64,000 bases of DNA from Culicoidibacter larvae (GCF_005771635.1 NZ_VBWP01000001.1:248001-312000); one strand, 5' to 3'. Counted from the first letter of the stretch, positions 37,078 through 45,868 are shown. Notes: generated from the sequence alone by a model not told the origin. Made by a program: numbers and translations.

Positions 37078-38469
37078 GTGAGTCAAGAAGTACGTATTGA
37101 GCGAGATAGCTTGGGTGAAATTCCGGTACCGAAAATGGCGTATTATGGAATAGCAACCGAGCGTGCGAAACGGAACTTTAATATTTCCGGAGTGAGTGCT
37201 GATAAAAAGATGATTTATGCACTTGTGATTGTGAAGAAGGCGGCAGCATTAGCGAACCACGAAGTTGGTTCGCTTTCCTTGAAGAAATGCCGGTTTATTG
37301 AACAAGCTTGTGATGAGATTTTGGCTGGTAAGTTCGATGATGAATTTGTAACTGATAGTATTCAAGGTGGTGCCGGGACGTCTTTTAATATGAATGTTAA
37401 TGAGGTTATTGCAAATCGTGCCAACGAATTGGCGGGATTTGCTTTAGGGTCTTATTCGCTGGTTCATCCAAATGATGATGTGAATATGGGACAGTCAACA
37501 AATGATGTGGTGCCAACGGCGGCGAAGTTAGCGCTGATTTGGAAAGCGGAGGTGCTTGGTTTGGCGATGAATCGGATGATTGCGGTTTTGCTTGATTTGG
37601 CGGAAGAGTTTGATGATGTTATTAAGCTTGGGCGGACCCATTTGCAAGATGCAGTGCCGATTCGTCTGGGTCAAGTGTTTGCAGCATTCGCCAGTGTGCA
37701 TATGCGTGAACTGAATCATCTTGAGTTTGCTTTAAGTGATATGCATGTTTTAAATATGGGTGCTACAGCGGTTGGTACCGGTATTACTGCAAGTCGCCGC
37801 TATATTGAATTAGTTACCGGATATATTAATGAATTGAGCGGTATCTATTTTTTGCCGGCGAGTAATTTGGTTGATGCAACCAGACATACGGATTACTACA
37901 CGCGGTTATCAGCATCGCTGAAGAATTGTGCGGTAAGCCTTTCAAAGATGTGCAATGATTTGCGGCTGATGGCATCAGGACCGCGCGGCGGATTGGCGGA
38001 GATTATTCTGCCGCCGGTGCAGCCGGGCTCGTCAATTATGCCGGGTAAGGTGAATCCGGTGATTCCTGAGGTAGTCAATCAGGTTTGTTTTAGTGTGATT
38101 GGCAATGATGTGACGGTGAGTAAGGCAGTTGAGGCGGGGCAGTTGGAGTTAAATGTTTTTGCACCGGTGATTGTGAAAACATTGCTTGAGTCAATCTCGC
38201 TATTGACTCAGGCAATCGATACTTTAACAGAAAAGGCCTTAACCGGACTGCAATCAAATCGCGAAAATTGTTCTTTAATTACTGAACATAGTGCCGGAGT
38301 AGCTACCGCACTTATTCCGTATATTGGCTATGATCGGGCTTCAAGTATTGCTAAGGAGTCGTTGGCGCGCCGGGTTTCAGTGCGAGAAATTTTGTTGGAA
38401 GAGCACTTGTTTGATGAAGTTCAGCTGGATGAAATATTGAATGTTTACCATATGACAGAGATACGATAA
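37078..38469 (+). CDS. aspA: Aspartate ammonia-lyase
   Basis: 463 residues, GTG start behind AGAAAGAAGG. N-terminus RIERDSLGEIPVPKMAYYGI is aspartase-type. Superfamily motifs: NPNDDVNMGQSTND-like PNDDVNMGQSTNDVVPTA, GRTHLQDAVPIRLGQVF and the mobile loop GSSIMPGKVNPVIPEV. It releases ammonia from aspartate to give fumarate. Placed directly after glycosylasparaginase and before fumarase, it is the logical second step. Fumarase class II is excluded by the N-terminal pattern and by the separate class I fumarase in the same operon. Confidence 0.92.
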   Translation: MSQEVRIERDSLGEIPVPKMAYYGIATERAKRNFNISGVSADKKMIYALVIVKKAAALANHEVGSLSLKKCRFIEQACDEILAGKFDDEFVTDSIQGGAGTSFNMNVNEVIANRANELAGFALGSYSLVHPNDDVNMGQSTNDVVPTAAKLALIWKAEVLGLAMNRMIAVLLDLAEEFDDVIKLGRTHLQDAVPIRLGQVFAAFASVHMRELNHLEFALSDMHVLNMGATAVGTGITASRRYIELVTGYINELSGIYFLPASNLVDATRHTDYYTRLSASLKNCAVSLSKMCNDLRLMASGPRGGLAEIILPPVQPGSSIMPGKVNPVIPEVVNQVCFSVIGNDVTVSKAVEAGQLELNVFAPVIVKTLLESISLLTQAIDTLTEKALTGLQSNRENCSLITEHSAGVATALIPYIGYDRASSIAKESLARRVSVREILLEEHLFDEVQLDEILNVYHMTEIR

Positions 38470-38482
38470 AGGATGCGATGCA

Positions 38483-39148
38483 ATGTTTTTGGAAGTTATT
38501 GGTTTAGAAGCACGGGATGTTGAGTTGGCGGCTCAAGCCGGAGCGAGTCGGATAGAATTGGTATCAGCGATGGATCGAGATGGTTTAAGTCCGGATATTT
38601 TGACAATTCGCGAATGTTTGGCGGTTGCGACTATCCCGGTTCGAATAATGGTTCGTTTTCACAATGATGGTTTTGTTTATGATAGCCGTGAAATTGGCTT
38701 GATGCAGCGTTTCATCGAATCAGTGGAAACGATGAATATTGATGGCTATGTGATTGGCGGGTTGACTGCCGATGGCTTTGTTGATGAAGAACTTATCGAA
38801 TCAATACTAAAAGTGACCGCTAAACCGCTCACTTTTCATCGCGCGATTGACTACAGCAAAAATCAAGTTGAAGCAGTACGGGTTTTAGAGGCTTATCCAC
38901 AAATTGACTGCATTTTAACGAGCGGTGGCATTAGTAAACCGATTGGTGAGAACATTGCGACTTTGTTGGCAATGCAAGAACAGAGCAGCAAGCGTCTGCT
39001 TGCAGGTGGCGGCGTTAGCCGTGAAGTGTTTGCTAATTTGAAAAAAAGTGGCATAACGTCAATACATATTGGCAGTTTAGCCCGAATTCATGGTAAAATT
39101 GATGAAGATATTTCAATAACTGCTATTGAAGAATTATTATCAGTGTGA
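38483..39148 (+). CDS. cutC: CutC family protein
   Basis: 221 residues, a TIM-barrel protein. Family motifs: ARDVELAAQAGASRIELVS, GLSPDILTIRE, PVRIMVRFHNDGFVY, TFHRAIDY and ILTSGGISKP. CutC was named for copper tolerance in E. coli, but that role is disputed and an enzymatic role is likely. Lying between aspartase and fumarase, 13-14 bases from each neighbour, it may handle the amino-sugar half of the substrate. That is inference from position alone. Confidence 0.9.
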   Translation: MFLEVIGLEARDVELAAQAGASRIELVSAMDRDGLSPDILTIRECLAVATIPVRIMVRFHNDGFVYDSREIGLMQRFIESVETMNIDGYVIGGLTADGFVDEELIESILKVTAKPLTFHRAIDYSKNQVEAVRVLEAYPQIDCILTSGGISKPIGENIATLLAMQEQSSKRLLAGGGVSREVFANLKKSGITSIHIGSLARIHGKIDEDISITAIEELLSV

Positions 39149-39161
39149 AAGGATGACTCGT

Positions 39162-39992
39162 ATGCGGACAATTAGTTATGATACAGTGGTCAATCAGGTG
39201 GCGCGATTATGTCAGGAGTCCAATATGGCTATCGAGCCGGAAATAGTTTCAGTATTGGAAGCAAAGTTTGAAGCTTCATCTGGTTTGGAGCATGAGATGT
39301 TACAACAGATTGTAATTAATAATAAGCTTGCCGGGGAGAAGCAATTACCTTTATGCCAGGATACCGGTATTGTGGTTGTGTTTTTGGAAATTGGCACGGA
39401 GCTGCACATTGATTTTGATATTGAGGCAGCGGTGAACGCTGGTGTAGCCGAAGGCTACACCTATTTGCGTAAGTCGGTAGTTGGTCATCCACTGGAGCGG
39501 GTGAATACCAAAGATAATACACCGGCGATTGTTCATCAGCGGTTGGTTGCCGGGGATAAGCTGACAATTAGTTTGGCGCCGAAAGGGGCCGGCAGTGAGA
39601 ATATGAGCGGCATGAAGATGTTATCGCCTAGTGTCGGAGTTGATGGTGTGAAAGATTATGTGCTTGAGGTCATCAAGGCGGCCAAGGGCAAAGCCTGTCC
39701 TCCGATGATAGTAGGTATTGGTATTGGTGGTAATTTTGAGAAGGCGCCAATGCTTGCCAAAGAGGCTCTGCTTCGGCCGCTCTCGGACGAAGCGGACCAT
39801 CCTTTAGACAAAAAACTGGAACAGGAATTGTTGCGTGCTATTAATGAGCTTGGCATTGGTACGATGGGTGTTGGCGGCATTGCTACGGCGCTGGCGGTTA
39901 AGGTGAATAGTTTTCCGTGTCATATTGCGTCGCTGCCGGTTGCGGTTAATATTCAGTGTCATGTTGCCCGTCATTTGACGGCTGTGTTGTAG
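39162..39992 (+). CDS. Fumarate hydratase class I, alpha subunit
   Basis: 276 residues. Three cysteines in conserved places should hold the [4Fe-4S] cluster: PLCQDTGIVVVF, GKACPPMIVGIGIGG and NIQCHVARH. The GSENMSGMKMLSPS stretch is typical. With the beta subunit it hydrates fumarate to L-malate; tartrate dehydratase is the alternative for this family. The aspartase-malic enzyme context favours fumarase. The ATG follows AAAGGATGACTCGT. Confidence 0.9.
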   Translation: MRTISYDTVVNQVARLCQESNMAIEPEIVSVLEAKFEASSGLEHEMLQQIVINNKLAGEKQLPLCQDTGIVVVFLEIGTELHIDFDIEAAVNAGVAEGYTYLRKSVVGHPLERVNTKDNTPAIVHQRLVAGDKLTISLAPKGAGSENMSGMKMLSPSVGVDGVKDYVLEVIKAAKGKACPPMIVGIGIGGNFEKAPMLAKEALLRPLSDEADHPLDKKLEQELLRAINELGIGTMGVGGIATALAVKVNSFPCHIASLPVAVNIQCHVARHLTAVL

Positions 39993-40005
39993 AGAGGTGG
40001 CATAT

Positions 40006-40533
40006 ATGAAGACTAGAGATTTGATAACGCCGCTTGATACAGCATTGGTTGCTGATTTACGGTCTGGTGAAAAAATATTGATTAGCGGGACTATTTATGT
40101 GGCTCGTGATGCTGCTCATAAACGGATTGGCGAAATGCTTGAGGCAGGGTTGCCGTTACCAGTTGACTTGAAGAATCAGATTATTTATTATATGGGACCA
40201 TCGCCAGCGATTGGTGAAGAAGTGATAGGCAGTTGCGGACCGACAACAAGTGCGCGAATGGATCCGTATACCGAAATGATGTTGGATCTTGGTGTAAAGT
40301 TGTTTATTGGCAAAGGTGAGCGCGCACCTTATGTTGAGCAACTGTTGCAAGAGCACGGTGCTGTTTACGCGATAGCGGTTGGTGGTGCGGCAGTATATTT
40401 ACAGCAGTTTGTTAAGACCTGCGAGTGCATCGCTTTTGAAGAGCTTGGTGCCGAGGCGTTGTATCGCCTTGAGGTAGAAAATTTTGAAGTATTCGTAGCT
40501 AATGACGTTCAAGGAAATACAATCTTTCAATAA
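40006..40533 (+). CDS. Fumarate hydratase class I, beta subunit
   Basis: 175 residues. Recognisable strings: GEKILISGTIYVARDAAHKRI, IYYMGPSPAIGEEVIGSCGPTTSARMDPY (SCGPTTSxRMD core) and LFIGKGER. It completes the active site of the alpha subunit encoded just upstream. The ATG follows AGAGAGGTGGCATAT. Confidence 0.92.
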   Translation: MKTRDLITPLDTALVADLRSGEKILISGTIYVARDAAHKRIGEMLEAGLPLPVDLKNQIIYYMGPSPAIGEEVIGSCGPTTSARMDPYTEMMLDLGVKLFIGKGERAPYVEQLLQEHGAVYAIAVGGAAVYLQQFVKTCECIAFEELGAEALYRLEVENFEVFVANDVQGNTIFQ

Positions 40534-40545
40534 AGGAGAAAAATA

Positions 40546-41694
40546 ATGGATTATAAAAATGATGCTTTGGCGATTCATAAAAAGTATAAGGGTAAGTTAG
40601 GTATAGAAATCTTACCGCCGGTGAATGAAGACACCCTAACGTTGCTTTATTCACCTGGCGTCGCTGAACCTTGTAAAGAAATTGCTGTTAATCCGGATTT
40701 GGTTGCTGAATATACTTGGCGCCAAAATACGGTAGCAGTTATCAGTGATGGCAGCGCGGTTTTAGGGCTTGGCAACATTGGTGCCAAAGCTGCGATTCCG
40801 GTTATGGAAGGGAAAGCATTGCTGATGAAATCTTTTGCTAACCTGAATGGCGTGCCAATTGTGCTTGATACCCAAGATACCGACATGATTATTCAAACTG
40901 TAAAAATGCTAGCGCCTTCATTTGGAGCCATTAACCTTGAAGATATTTCTGCCCCACGTTGTGTGATTATTGAACGTGAACTGGAAGCAGCTTTAGATAT
41001 TCCAATATTTCATGATGATCAGCATGGAACGGCAATTGTGGTTATGGCAGCTTTGATTAATTCCTTGAAGTTGGCACAAAAGCAACTTGCTGATTGTAAA
41101 GTAGTTGTCAGCGGTGCCGGCGCAGCGGGAAGCAGTATTATTAAATTATTGCACACTTTTGGCTGCCGCAATATTGTTGCTTTTGATGTTAATGGTGTTA
41201 TTACTGAAAACCCAGCTAATGACTTCCTGCAAGCAGAAATTGCTGAGTTGACTAATGGTGTTGCGGGAACAACATTTGAGCAGGCTTTTGTTGGCGCTGA
41301 TATTTTTATTGGTGTTTCAGCAGCGGGTATTGTCAAGGAAGCAATGATTCGCGCGATGAATGATAAGGCGATTGTTTTTGCTATGGCAAATCCTGAACCG
41401 GAAATTGGTTACGATGCCGCTCGAGCGGCCGGGGCCTTCATTGTCGGCACCGGGCGCTCCGACTTTCCTAACCAAATCAATAATTTGCTGGCGTTTCCGG
41501 GAATTTTCAGAGGTGCTTTAGATGTTGGCGCGAAGAAAATTACTATGGTGATGAAGATGGCAGCTGTTTATGCAATTGCTGATTTGATTGATGATGCTGA
41601 TTTGCGGGAGGATTATGTTATTGCCTCACCGTTTACCGAAGGGTTAACTGAACAGGTTGCTCGTGCAGTTGCTGCCGCAGCTAAACAAGGATAG
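40546..41694 (+). CDS. NAD(P)-dependent malic enzyme
   Basis: 382 residues, the short bacterial form. It shows LLYSPGVAEPCKEIA, AVISDGSAVLGLGNIG, ALLMKSFANLNG..PIVLDTQD, INLEDISAPRC, IFHDDQHGTAIVV and a nucleotide-binding GAGAAGSSI. It decarboxylates malate to pyruvate, giving NAD(P)H. In this operon it would drain malate formed by the fumarase. The start follows TAAAGGAGAAAAATA. Cofactor preference cannot be read with confidence. Confidence 0.93.
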   Translation: MDYKNDALAIHKKYKGKLGIEILPPVNEDTLTLLYSPGVAEPCKEIAVNPDLVAEYTWRQNTVAVISDGSAVLGLGNIGAKAAIPVMEGKALLMKSFANLNGVPIVLDTQDTDMIIQTVKMLAPSFGAINLEDISAPRCVIIERELEAALDIPIFHDDQHGTAIVVMAALINSLKLAQKQLADCKVVVSGAGAAGSSIIKLLHTFGCRNIVAFDVNGVITENPANDFLQAEIAELTNGVAGTTFEQAFVGADIFIGVSAAGIVKEAMIRAMNDKAIVFAMANPEPEIGYDAARAAGAFIVGTGRSDFPNQINNLLAFPGIFRGALDVGAKKITMVMKMAAVYAIADLIDDADLREDYVIASPFTEGLTEQVARAVAAAAKQG

Positions 41695-41714
41695 TCTATT
41701 CTGGGAGGCGTTTT

Positions 41715-42869
41715 ATGATGATTGATCGTGAACGGGCAATAAATACATTTATGGATTTAGTGACCATTGATAGTGTGAGTTTGCAAGAAAAGCAATTTGC
41801 CGAATTTTTGCGGCAATTGTTTATTGATATGGGTTTTGAAGTTGTTGAAGATGTTAAGAGTCGCAAGCTGGTTGCTGGCAGCAGCACCGGTAATATGATT
41901 GTGCGAGTGCCGGGAAATGCCGACTTACCAACAGTTATTTTGTGCAGCCATATGGATACGGTTGAACCCGGGAATGGCATTGAACCAATTATTGACGCAA
42001 GTGGTGAGTGGATTATTTCAAAAGGCGATACGATTCTTGGTGCTGATGATAAGGGTGGAATTGCCCAAATAATTGAAGCTGTACGCACGCTGCAAGATGC
42101 CGAGCTTGAGCACCCGCCCTTGGAACTGCTCTTTACTTTTGGTGAAGAAATTGGTTTGCTTGGCAGTAAGCATGTTGATGCTGAGCTGTTGAACGGCGAA
42201 GATATTTATGTTATTGATGGCGGTCCGGCAGTGGGCGACGCTTATGTTGGCGGGCCAAGCAGCTATGTGGTAAAAGGTGAAATTCATGGTAAAACAGCAC
42301 ACGCTGCAACACACCCGGAACAGGGCGTATCGGCAGTTCAAGTATTAGCTGAATGTATTACAAAGATGCCATTGATGAAGGTGTCGGAGCAAACCTCAGT
42401 GAATATTAGCAAGTTATTTTGTGATTCGCCACTCAATGTTGTTCCTGAGCTTGCTCGCTTTGAGCTCGAAATTCGCAGTGCCGATGATGATGAAGCGCAA
42501 AATGTTTTGCAACACATTGAACAAGTATTATCGAATGTGACGAACCATTTCGGGGCAAAATATACCCTTGAAGTCGAAACGCGCATGAAGGCATTTCGAC
42601 TCAATGATGATGCGCCGATTATTCGCCGTTTTCAAAAAGTGAATGCTGATTTAGGAATTCCAACCAGAAGCAAACGGTCTAAAGGCGGCACTGACTTATC
42701 AGCTTTGCTTGAACGCCTTGATGCTCAAGGGTTGGTGCTGACAGTTGGTTCAAAAAATGAGCATTCAACTGAAGAAGCTTTAAACATTGATATATTTCTA
42801 CAATGTACGGAACGACTGGTACACTTGATTACCAGTTATGCAGATAAAACATACTTGGAAAGCGAGTGA
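41715..42869 (+). CDS. M20-family metallopeptidase, PepT-like
   Basis: 384 residues. Metal-binding motifs: LCSHMDTVEPG (His-x-Asp), LGADDKGGIA (bridging Asp) and LLFTFGEEIGLLGSKH (catalytic Glu and metal Glu), with a C-terminal His in GSKNEHSTEE. The closest groups are tripeptidase T and related aminopeptidases. It may trim glycopeptides before glycosylasparaginase acts. An ATG two codons in tandem follows GGGAGGCGTTTT. Confidence 0.88.
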   Translation: MMIDRERAINTFMDLVTIDSVSLQEKQFAEFLRQLFIDMGFEVVEDVKSRKLVAGSSTGNMIVRVPGNADLPTVILCSHMDTVEPGNGIEPIIDASGEWIISKGDTILGADDKGGIAQIIEAVRTLQDAELEHPPLELLFTFGEEIGLLGSKHVDAELLNGEDIYVIDGGPAVGDAYVGGPSSYVVKGEIHGKTAHAATHPEQGVSAVQVLAECITKMPLMKVSEQTSVNISKLFCDSPLNVVPELARFELEIRSADDDEAQNVLQHIEQVLSNVTNHFGAKYTLEVETRMKAFRLNDDAPIIRRFQKVNADLGIPTRSKRSKGGTDLSALLERLDAQGLVLTVGSKNEHSTEEALNIDIFLQCTERLVHLITSYADKTYLESE

Positions 42870-42871
42870 GA

Positions 42872-43831
42872 ATGATGAAAATTTTTGATGCCCATTTAGA
42901 TACATTTGCTCATGTAGCTGAAGTTGATCCCGAAGGCAGCCGTTCGGTTTTTATGCAACAGCATTATCCGAACTTACTTGCCGGAGATACTAAAGTTGGC
43001 GTGTTCGTCATTTACACCGAGGGCGATACAGTTATGGCTAAGTATGAGCAAGCAATTGCGATTATGGAGGCAATGAGTCGCGAGGTGCAGCTACATAAAG
43101 ATAAATTGCAGTTAATTACGACTGCGCAGGATTTACACGATATTGAAAAGAATGATAAACTTGGCCTGATTCTTGGTATTGAAGGTATGCAGTTTTTAGA
43201 AATTAATTACGATATTTTATTTTTGATGGCACAGATGGGTGTTCGCCATGGCGGACTCACCTGGAACGAACAAAATGCTTTTGCTGCCGGCGCGGGCATT
43301 GAAAATGACCGCGGCCTGACTGCGGCCGGTAAACAGTTGGTTGCCGATATGGAAAGCTTGCATATGATTGTTGATTTGGCGCATGCCAATGAGCAAACCT
43401 TTTATGATGTAGCCGATACAGCCACTAAACCATTTATTGTTTCGCATTCAGCAGCATGGAGTGTGTATAATCATCCGCGAAATCTGAAAGATGAGCAGTT
43501 GCGCATTCTTGCTGAAGCGGGAGGAATTATCGGGCTCAATGCCTGGCGCACGTTTTTAGCGGATACAAACCAAAGCATTGATGATTTTATGCGTCATCTG
43601 GTTTATATTGCAGATAAAATTGGTGTTGAGCATATTGGTTTTGGCTTTGATTTCTGTGACTATCTCTATGGCGATATGGTGAACGGTAAACCTCTGACTA
43701 AAGACTTGAAGTCGTCAAAAGATGCGCCGAATGTGATTCCTTTATTGGAAGCTCACGGTTTTTCAAAAACAGAGATAGAAAAAATTTGTTATCAAAACTT
43801 CGCTGATTTTTTTAAAGCCCAACTTGGTTAG
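42872..43831 (+). CDS. Membrane dipeptidase (peptidase M19)
   Basis: About 319 residues. M19 landmarks: DAHLDTFAHV (His-x-Asp zinc ligands), GIEGMQFLE, GGLTWNEQNAFAAG, VDLAHANEQTFYDVAD and SHSAAWSVYNHPRNL. Despite the family name there is no signal peptide or membrane helix, so a cytoplasmic dipeptidase is expected. It starts within a few bases of the M20 stop and is the last gene before the operon terminator. Start could be either of two adjacent ATGs. Confidence 0.9.
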   Translation: MMKIFDAHLDTFAHVAEVDPEGSRSVFMQQHYPNLLAGDTKVGVFVIYTEGDTVMAKYEQAIAIMEAMSREVQLHKDKLQLITTAQDLHDIEKNDKLGLILGIEGMQFLEINYDILFLMAQMGVRHGGLTWNEQNAFAAGAGIENDRGLTAAGKQLVADMESLHMIVDLAHANEQTFYDVADTATKPFIVSHSAAWSVYNHPRNLKDEQLRILAEAGGIIGLNAWRTFLADTNQSIDDFMRHLVYIADKIGVEHIGFGFDFCDYLYGDMVNGKPLTKDLKSSKDAPNVIPLLEAHGFSKTEIEKICYQNFADFFKAQLG

Positions 43832-43837
43832 TAGACG

Positions 43838-43877
43838 AAACCCCGGGGCACCTTGTGTGCCCCGGGGTTGTTGTTTT
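43838..43877 (+). terminator. Terminator of the nine-gene operon
   Basis: AACCCCGGGGCAC, short loop, GTGCCCCGGGGTT, then TGTTGTTTTT: an exceptionally stable stem. Confidence 0.93.
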
Positions 43878-43919
43878 TCACTAATTTGCTATAATATTCT
43901 GTAGTAGGTGAGTGTATAA

Positions 43920-44624
43920 ATGAAGCGTTATGAGGAAATTGCAGAAGAGCTGATTAAGGAAATTAATGAAGGTGTCTATCAGCAACAGGAATTATTGCCA
44001 TCAGAGAATAAATTGATTGAGCGGTTTAAGGTGTCACGTATGACGGTACGTCAGGCACTTGATGTTTTGGTTGGCAAAAATATGGTTACCAAGAAGCCGG
44101 GCAAGGGAACATTTGTGACCGGTCAGAAAATAAAAAGTTTTTCGCGCGGTTTGATTGGCTTTTCGGAATCGGCAAAGATGCAGAACAAAGAATCGGATAC
44201 GATTATTTTGAGTAATGAGCTGGTAGCGCCGAATGATGAGGTGCAGGAGTTGCTGAATATTTCTGCCAGCGAGTTAGTTTATCGGGTTGAGCGTTTACGT
44301 TTAATTAGCGGCGAAGTTTATATTTATGAGATTGATTTTATTCCTCTTGAGTATACCAATGAGTTGCCAGAGGAAAAGGCAAAATCATTGTTTAAATATT
44401 TGGAAAATGAAATGTCATATACAATTGCTTTTGCCAATTATAAGATTGAGGCAATTGGCGCGGATAAAACCATTGCCAAACATATGCAGGTGAATCGCCA
44501 GGCACCGATTTTATTTGTGCAGGTCACCCATTATTTGAATGACAGCCGGCCATTGTATGCTTCGTATTCATATTATCGTCATGAGTACTATAGCTTCAAT
44601 AGTACAATTCAGAGAAATGTTTAA
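43920..44624 (+). CDS. GntR-family regulator with UTRA domain
   Basis: 234 residues. Winged helix-turn-helix at 1-70 (LLPSENKLIERFKVSRMTVRQALDVLVGKNMVTKKPGKGTFV split over the wing), then a UTRA effector domain (about 90-230, ending RPLYASYSYYRHEYYSF). HutC/NagR-type members respond to sugar phosphates such as GlcNAc-6-P. Its place right after the glycosylasparaginase operon makes it the likely local regulator. The start follows AGTAGGTGAGTGTATAA. Confidence 0.9.
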   Translation: MKRYEEIAEELIKEINEGVYQQQELLPSENKLIERFKVSRMTVRQALDVLVGKNMVTKKPGKGTFVTGQKIKSFSRGLIGFSESAKMQNKESDTIILSNELVAPNDEVQELLNISASELVYRVERLRLISGEVYIYEIDFIPLEYTNELPEEKAKSLFKYLENEMSYTIAFANYKIEAIGADKTIAKHMQVNRQAPILFVQVTHYLNDSRPLYASYSYYRHEYYSFNSTIQRNV

Positions 44625-44632
44625 AAGCGATT

Positions 44633-44657
44633 TCCGCTTGCGGAAGTCGTTTTTTTC
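44633..44657 (+). terminator. Terminator after the GntR gene
   Basis: AAGCGATTTCCGC, TTG, CGGAAGTCG and seven T, with one wobble in the stem. Confidence 0.85.
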
Positions 44658-44701
44658 TTTTAGAAAATGGTATAATACAAATAACAAAAGGAGGCGTTAG
44701 T

Positions 44702-45259
44702 ATGATTTGTCCATGGGCAGAAGGTCATGAGCTTGAATTAGAATATCACAACACTGAATGGGGTGTGCCATCGCATGATGATCGCTATTTATTTGAGATG
44801 CTGATTTTAGAAGGTGCCCAAGCTGGTTTGTCTTGGCTGACGATATTAAAGAAGCGCGAAGGTTACCGGGCAGCACTGAAGAATTTTGATTTAGATTATT
44901 GTGCCCAGATTGATGATGAACAAGCAGCAGAAATCTTTGTCAATTATGATATCATCAAAAACCGCCTGAAAATGCAGGCAATTCGTAAAAATGCAATTGC
45001 GGTAAAAGCAATCCAAGAAGAGTTTGGCAGTTTATCGAATTATATTTGGCATTTCACTGACGGTAAACCGATAATCAATCACTGGAATTCGATGAGTGAG
45101 ATGCCGGCAACCAGCGAACTTTCAGAACGCATCAGCAAGGATTTGAAAAAACGTGGCTGTAATTTTGTTGGGCCAACAATCATTTATTCATACTTACAAG
45201 CTTGTGGTGTCATCGATGATCATATTATTGCTTGCCCGTATCATACAGAAAATAGATAA
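44702..45259 (+). CDS. tag: DNA-3-methyladenine glycosylase I
   Basis: 185 residues. Typical TagA strings: CPWAEGHELELEYHNTEWGV, GLSWLTILKKREGYRAA, IIKNRLKMQAIRKNA and a C-terminal GCNFVGPTIIYSYLQACGVIDDH. Zinc ligands Cys3 and the late His/Cys (IIACPYH) are present. It excises 3-methyladenine. It is the last clearly chromosomal gene before the mobile element. The start follows AAAAGGAGGCGTTAGT. Confidence 0.95.
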   Translation: MICPWAEGHELELEYHNTEWGVPSHDDRYLFEMLILEGAQAGLSWLTILKKREGYRAALKNFDLDYCAQIDDEQAAEIFVNYDIIKNRLKMQAIRKNAIAVKAIQEEFGSLSNYIWHFTDGKPIINHWNSMSEMPATSELSERISKDLKKRGCNFVGPTIIYSYLQACGVIDDHIIACPYHTENR

Positions 45260-45284
45260 TTTTTTGATAATTTAATTTTAATGC

Positions 45285-45313
45285 TTGAAAATATGAATAG
45301 GCTCTGATATAAT
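45285..45313 (+). promoter_or_regulatory. Promoter of the type I antitoxin RNA
   Basis: TTGAAA, a 17-base spacer, TATAAT. There is no ribosome-binding site or frame between it and the terminator about 35 bases downstream. Confidence 0.8.
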
Positions 45314-45319
45314 GAGAAA

Positions 45320-45380
45320 GAATAAGGACTGATCCATCGGATCAAAAAAAGAGAAGCCCTAGCCGGCTTCTCTTTTTTTG
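45320..45380 (+). ncRNA. Antitoxin RNA of an Fst/par-like type I system (RNA II)
   Basis: About 60 nt from the promoter to a bidirectional terminator (45344-45379: AGAGAAGCC...GGCTTCTCT flanked by A and T runs). It contains ATAAGGACTGATCCATCGGA (45322-45341), a near copy of ATAAGGACTGTTTCCATCAG at 45450-45469. Because the second copy is read in the opposite sense by the toxin mRNA, the RNA can pair with the toxin ribosome-binding and start region (CAGUCCUU, then nine pairs over UCUGAUGGA) as well as at the shared terminator. This is the pAD1 par layout. Confidence 0.78.
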
Positions 45381-45394
45381 TGGTATTAACACTA

Positions 45395-45466
45395 CTAATC
45401 ATTATCGTTGTCAATTACTCGAATCAATACTATTAACAATAATATTGTTATAAGGACTGTTTCCAT
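45395..45466 (-). CDS. Fst-like type I toxin peptide, 23 aa
   Basis: A leftward frame with a good ribosome-binding site (GGAGTGG, then TCTG and ATG). The product is one hydrophobic helix (METVLITILLLIVLI) followed by a charged tail RVIDNDND, like the Arg-Val-Leu-Asp-acidic end of pAD1 Fst as I remember it. It lacks the central Pro/Gly of classical Fst and is about ten residues shorter. Expected role: membrane depolarising or nucleoid-condensing toxin that is silent while the antitoxin RNA persists. Too short for standard gene callers. Confidence 0.72.
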   Translation of the reverse strand: METVLITILLLIVLIRVIDNDND

Positions 45467-45564
45467 CAGACCACTCCATTTCCGGGTTTATCTAATATCA
45501 CCACTTAACTATTATGATATATTAATTTAATTTAAAAATCATTTTTTCATTTTCGTTCAATGTG

Positions 45565-45600
45565 AAAGAGGCTGCTGTTTACAGCGACCTCTTTCTTAGT
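45565..45600. other. Hairpin upstream of the toxin
   Basis: AAAGAGG...CCTCTTT with inner GCTGTTTACAGC. It could act as a weak terminator for either direction. A second palindrome TTTCATATATGAAA lies at about 45643-45656. Confidence 0.5.
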
Positions 45601-45713
45601 TTCTCCTGAAACAATAAAAATAGCGCTTTCTTTCACGAATGTATTTCATATATGAAATCCTGAAGAGGGCGGAGTACAATAGTTTTGTACAGTTAATATA
45701 TAACTGTTCTAGG

Positions 45714-45868
45714 AAGCTTCGCCAGCGGAAAAATAATAAATAATTATAGGAAGAATCCTAAGCGATTTTTTCCTTCGGAACTTAATTACACTTAACAAGC
45801 AGGCGAAGCTTATAGTGAACAATTTTGTATTCAAAGGAAAGAAGGAAGAAGTCGCTTAGGATTTTTTG
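45714..45868 (+). other. Interlocked inverted repeats (possible pseudoknotted RNA) ending in a T run
   Basis: Arm A AAGCTTCGCC (45714-45723) pairs with A' GGCGAAGCTT (45802-45811). Arm B AATCCTAAGCGA... (45754-45776) pairs over 23 bases with B' ...TCGCTTAGGATT (45841-45863), one G-T and one mismatch aside. The order A-B-A'-B' interlocks, so both pairings together make a pseudoknot. Six T follow B'. It holds no open frame. Confidence 0.6.
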
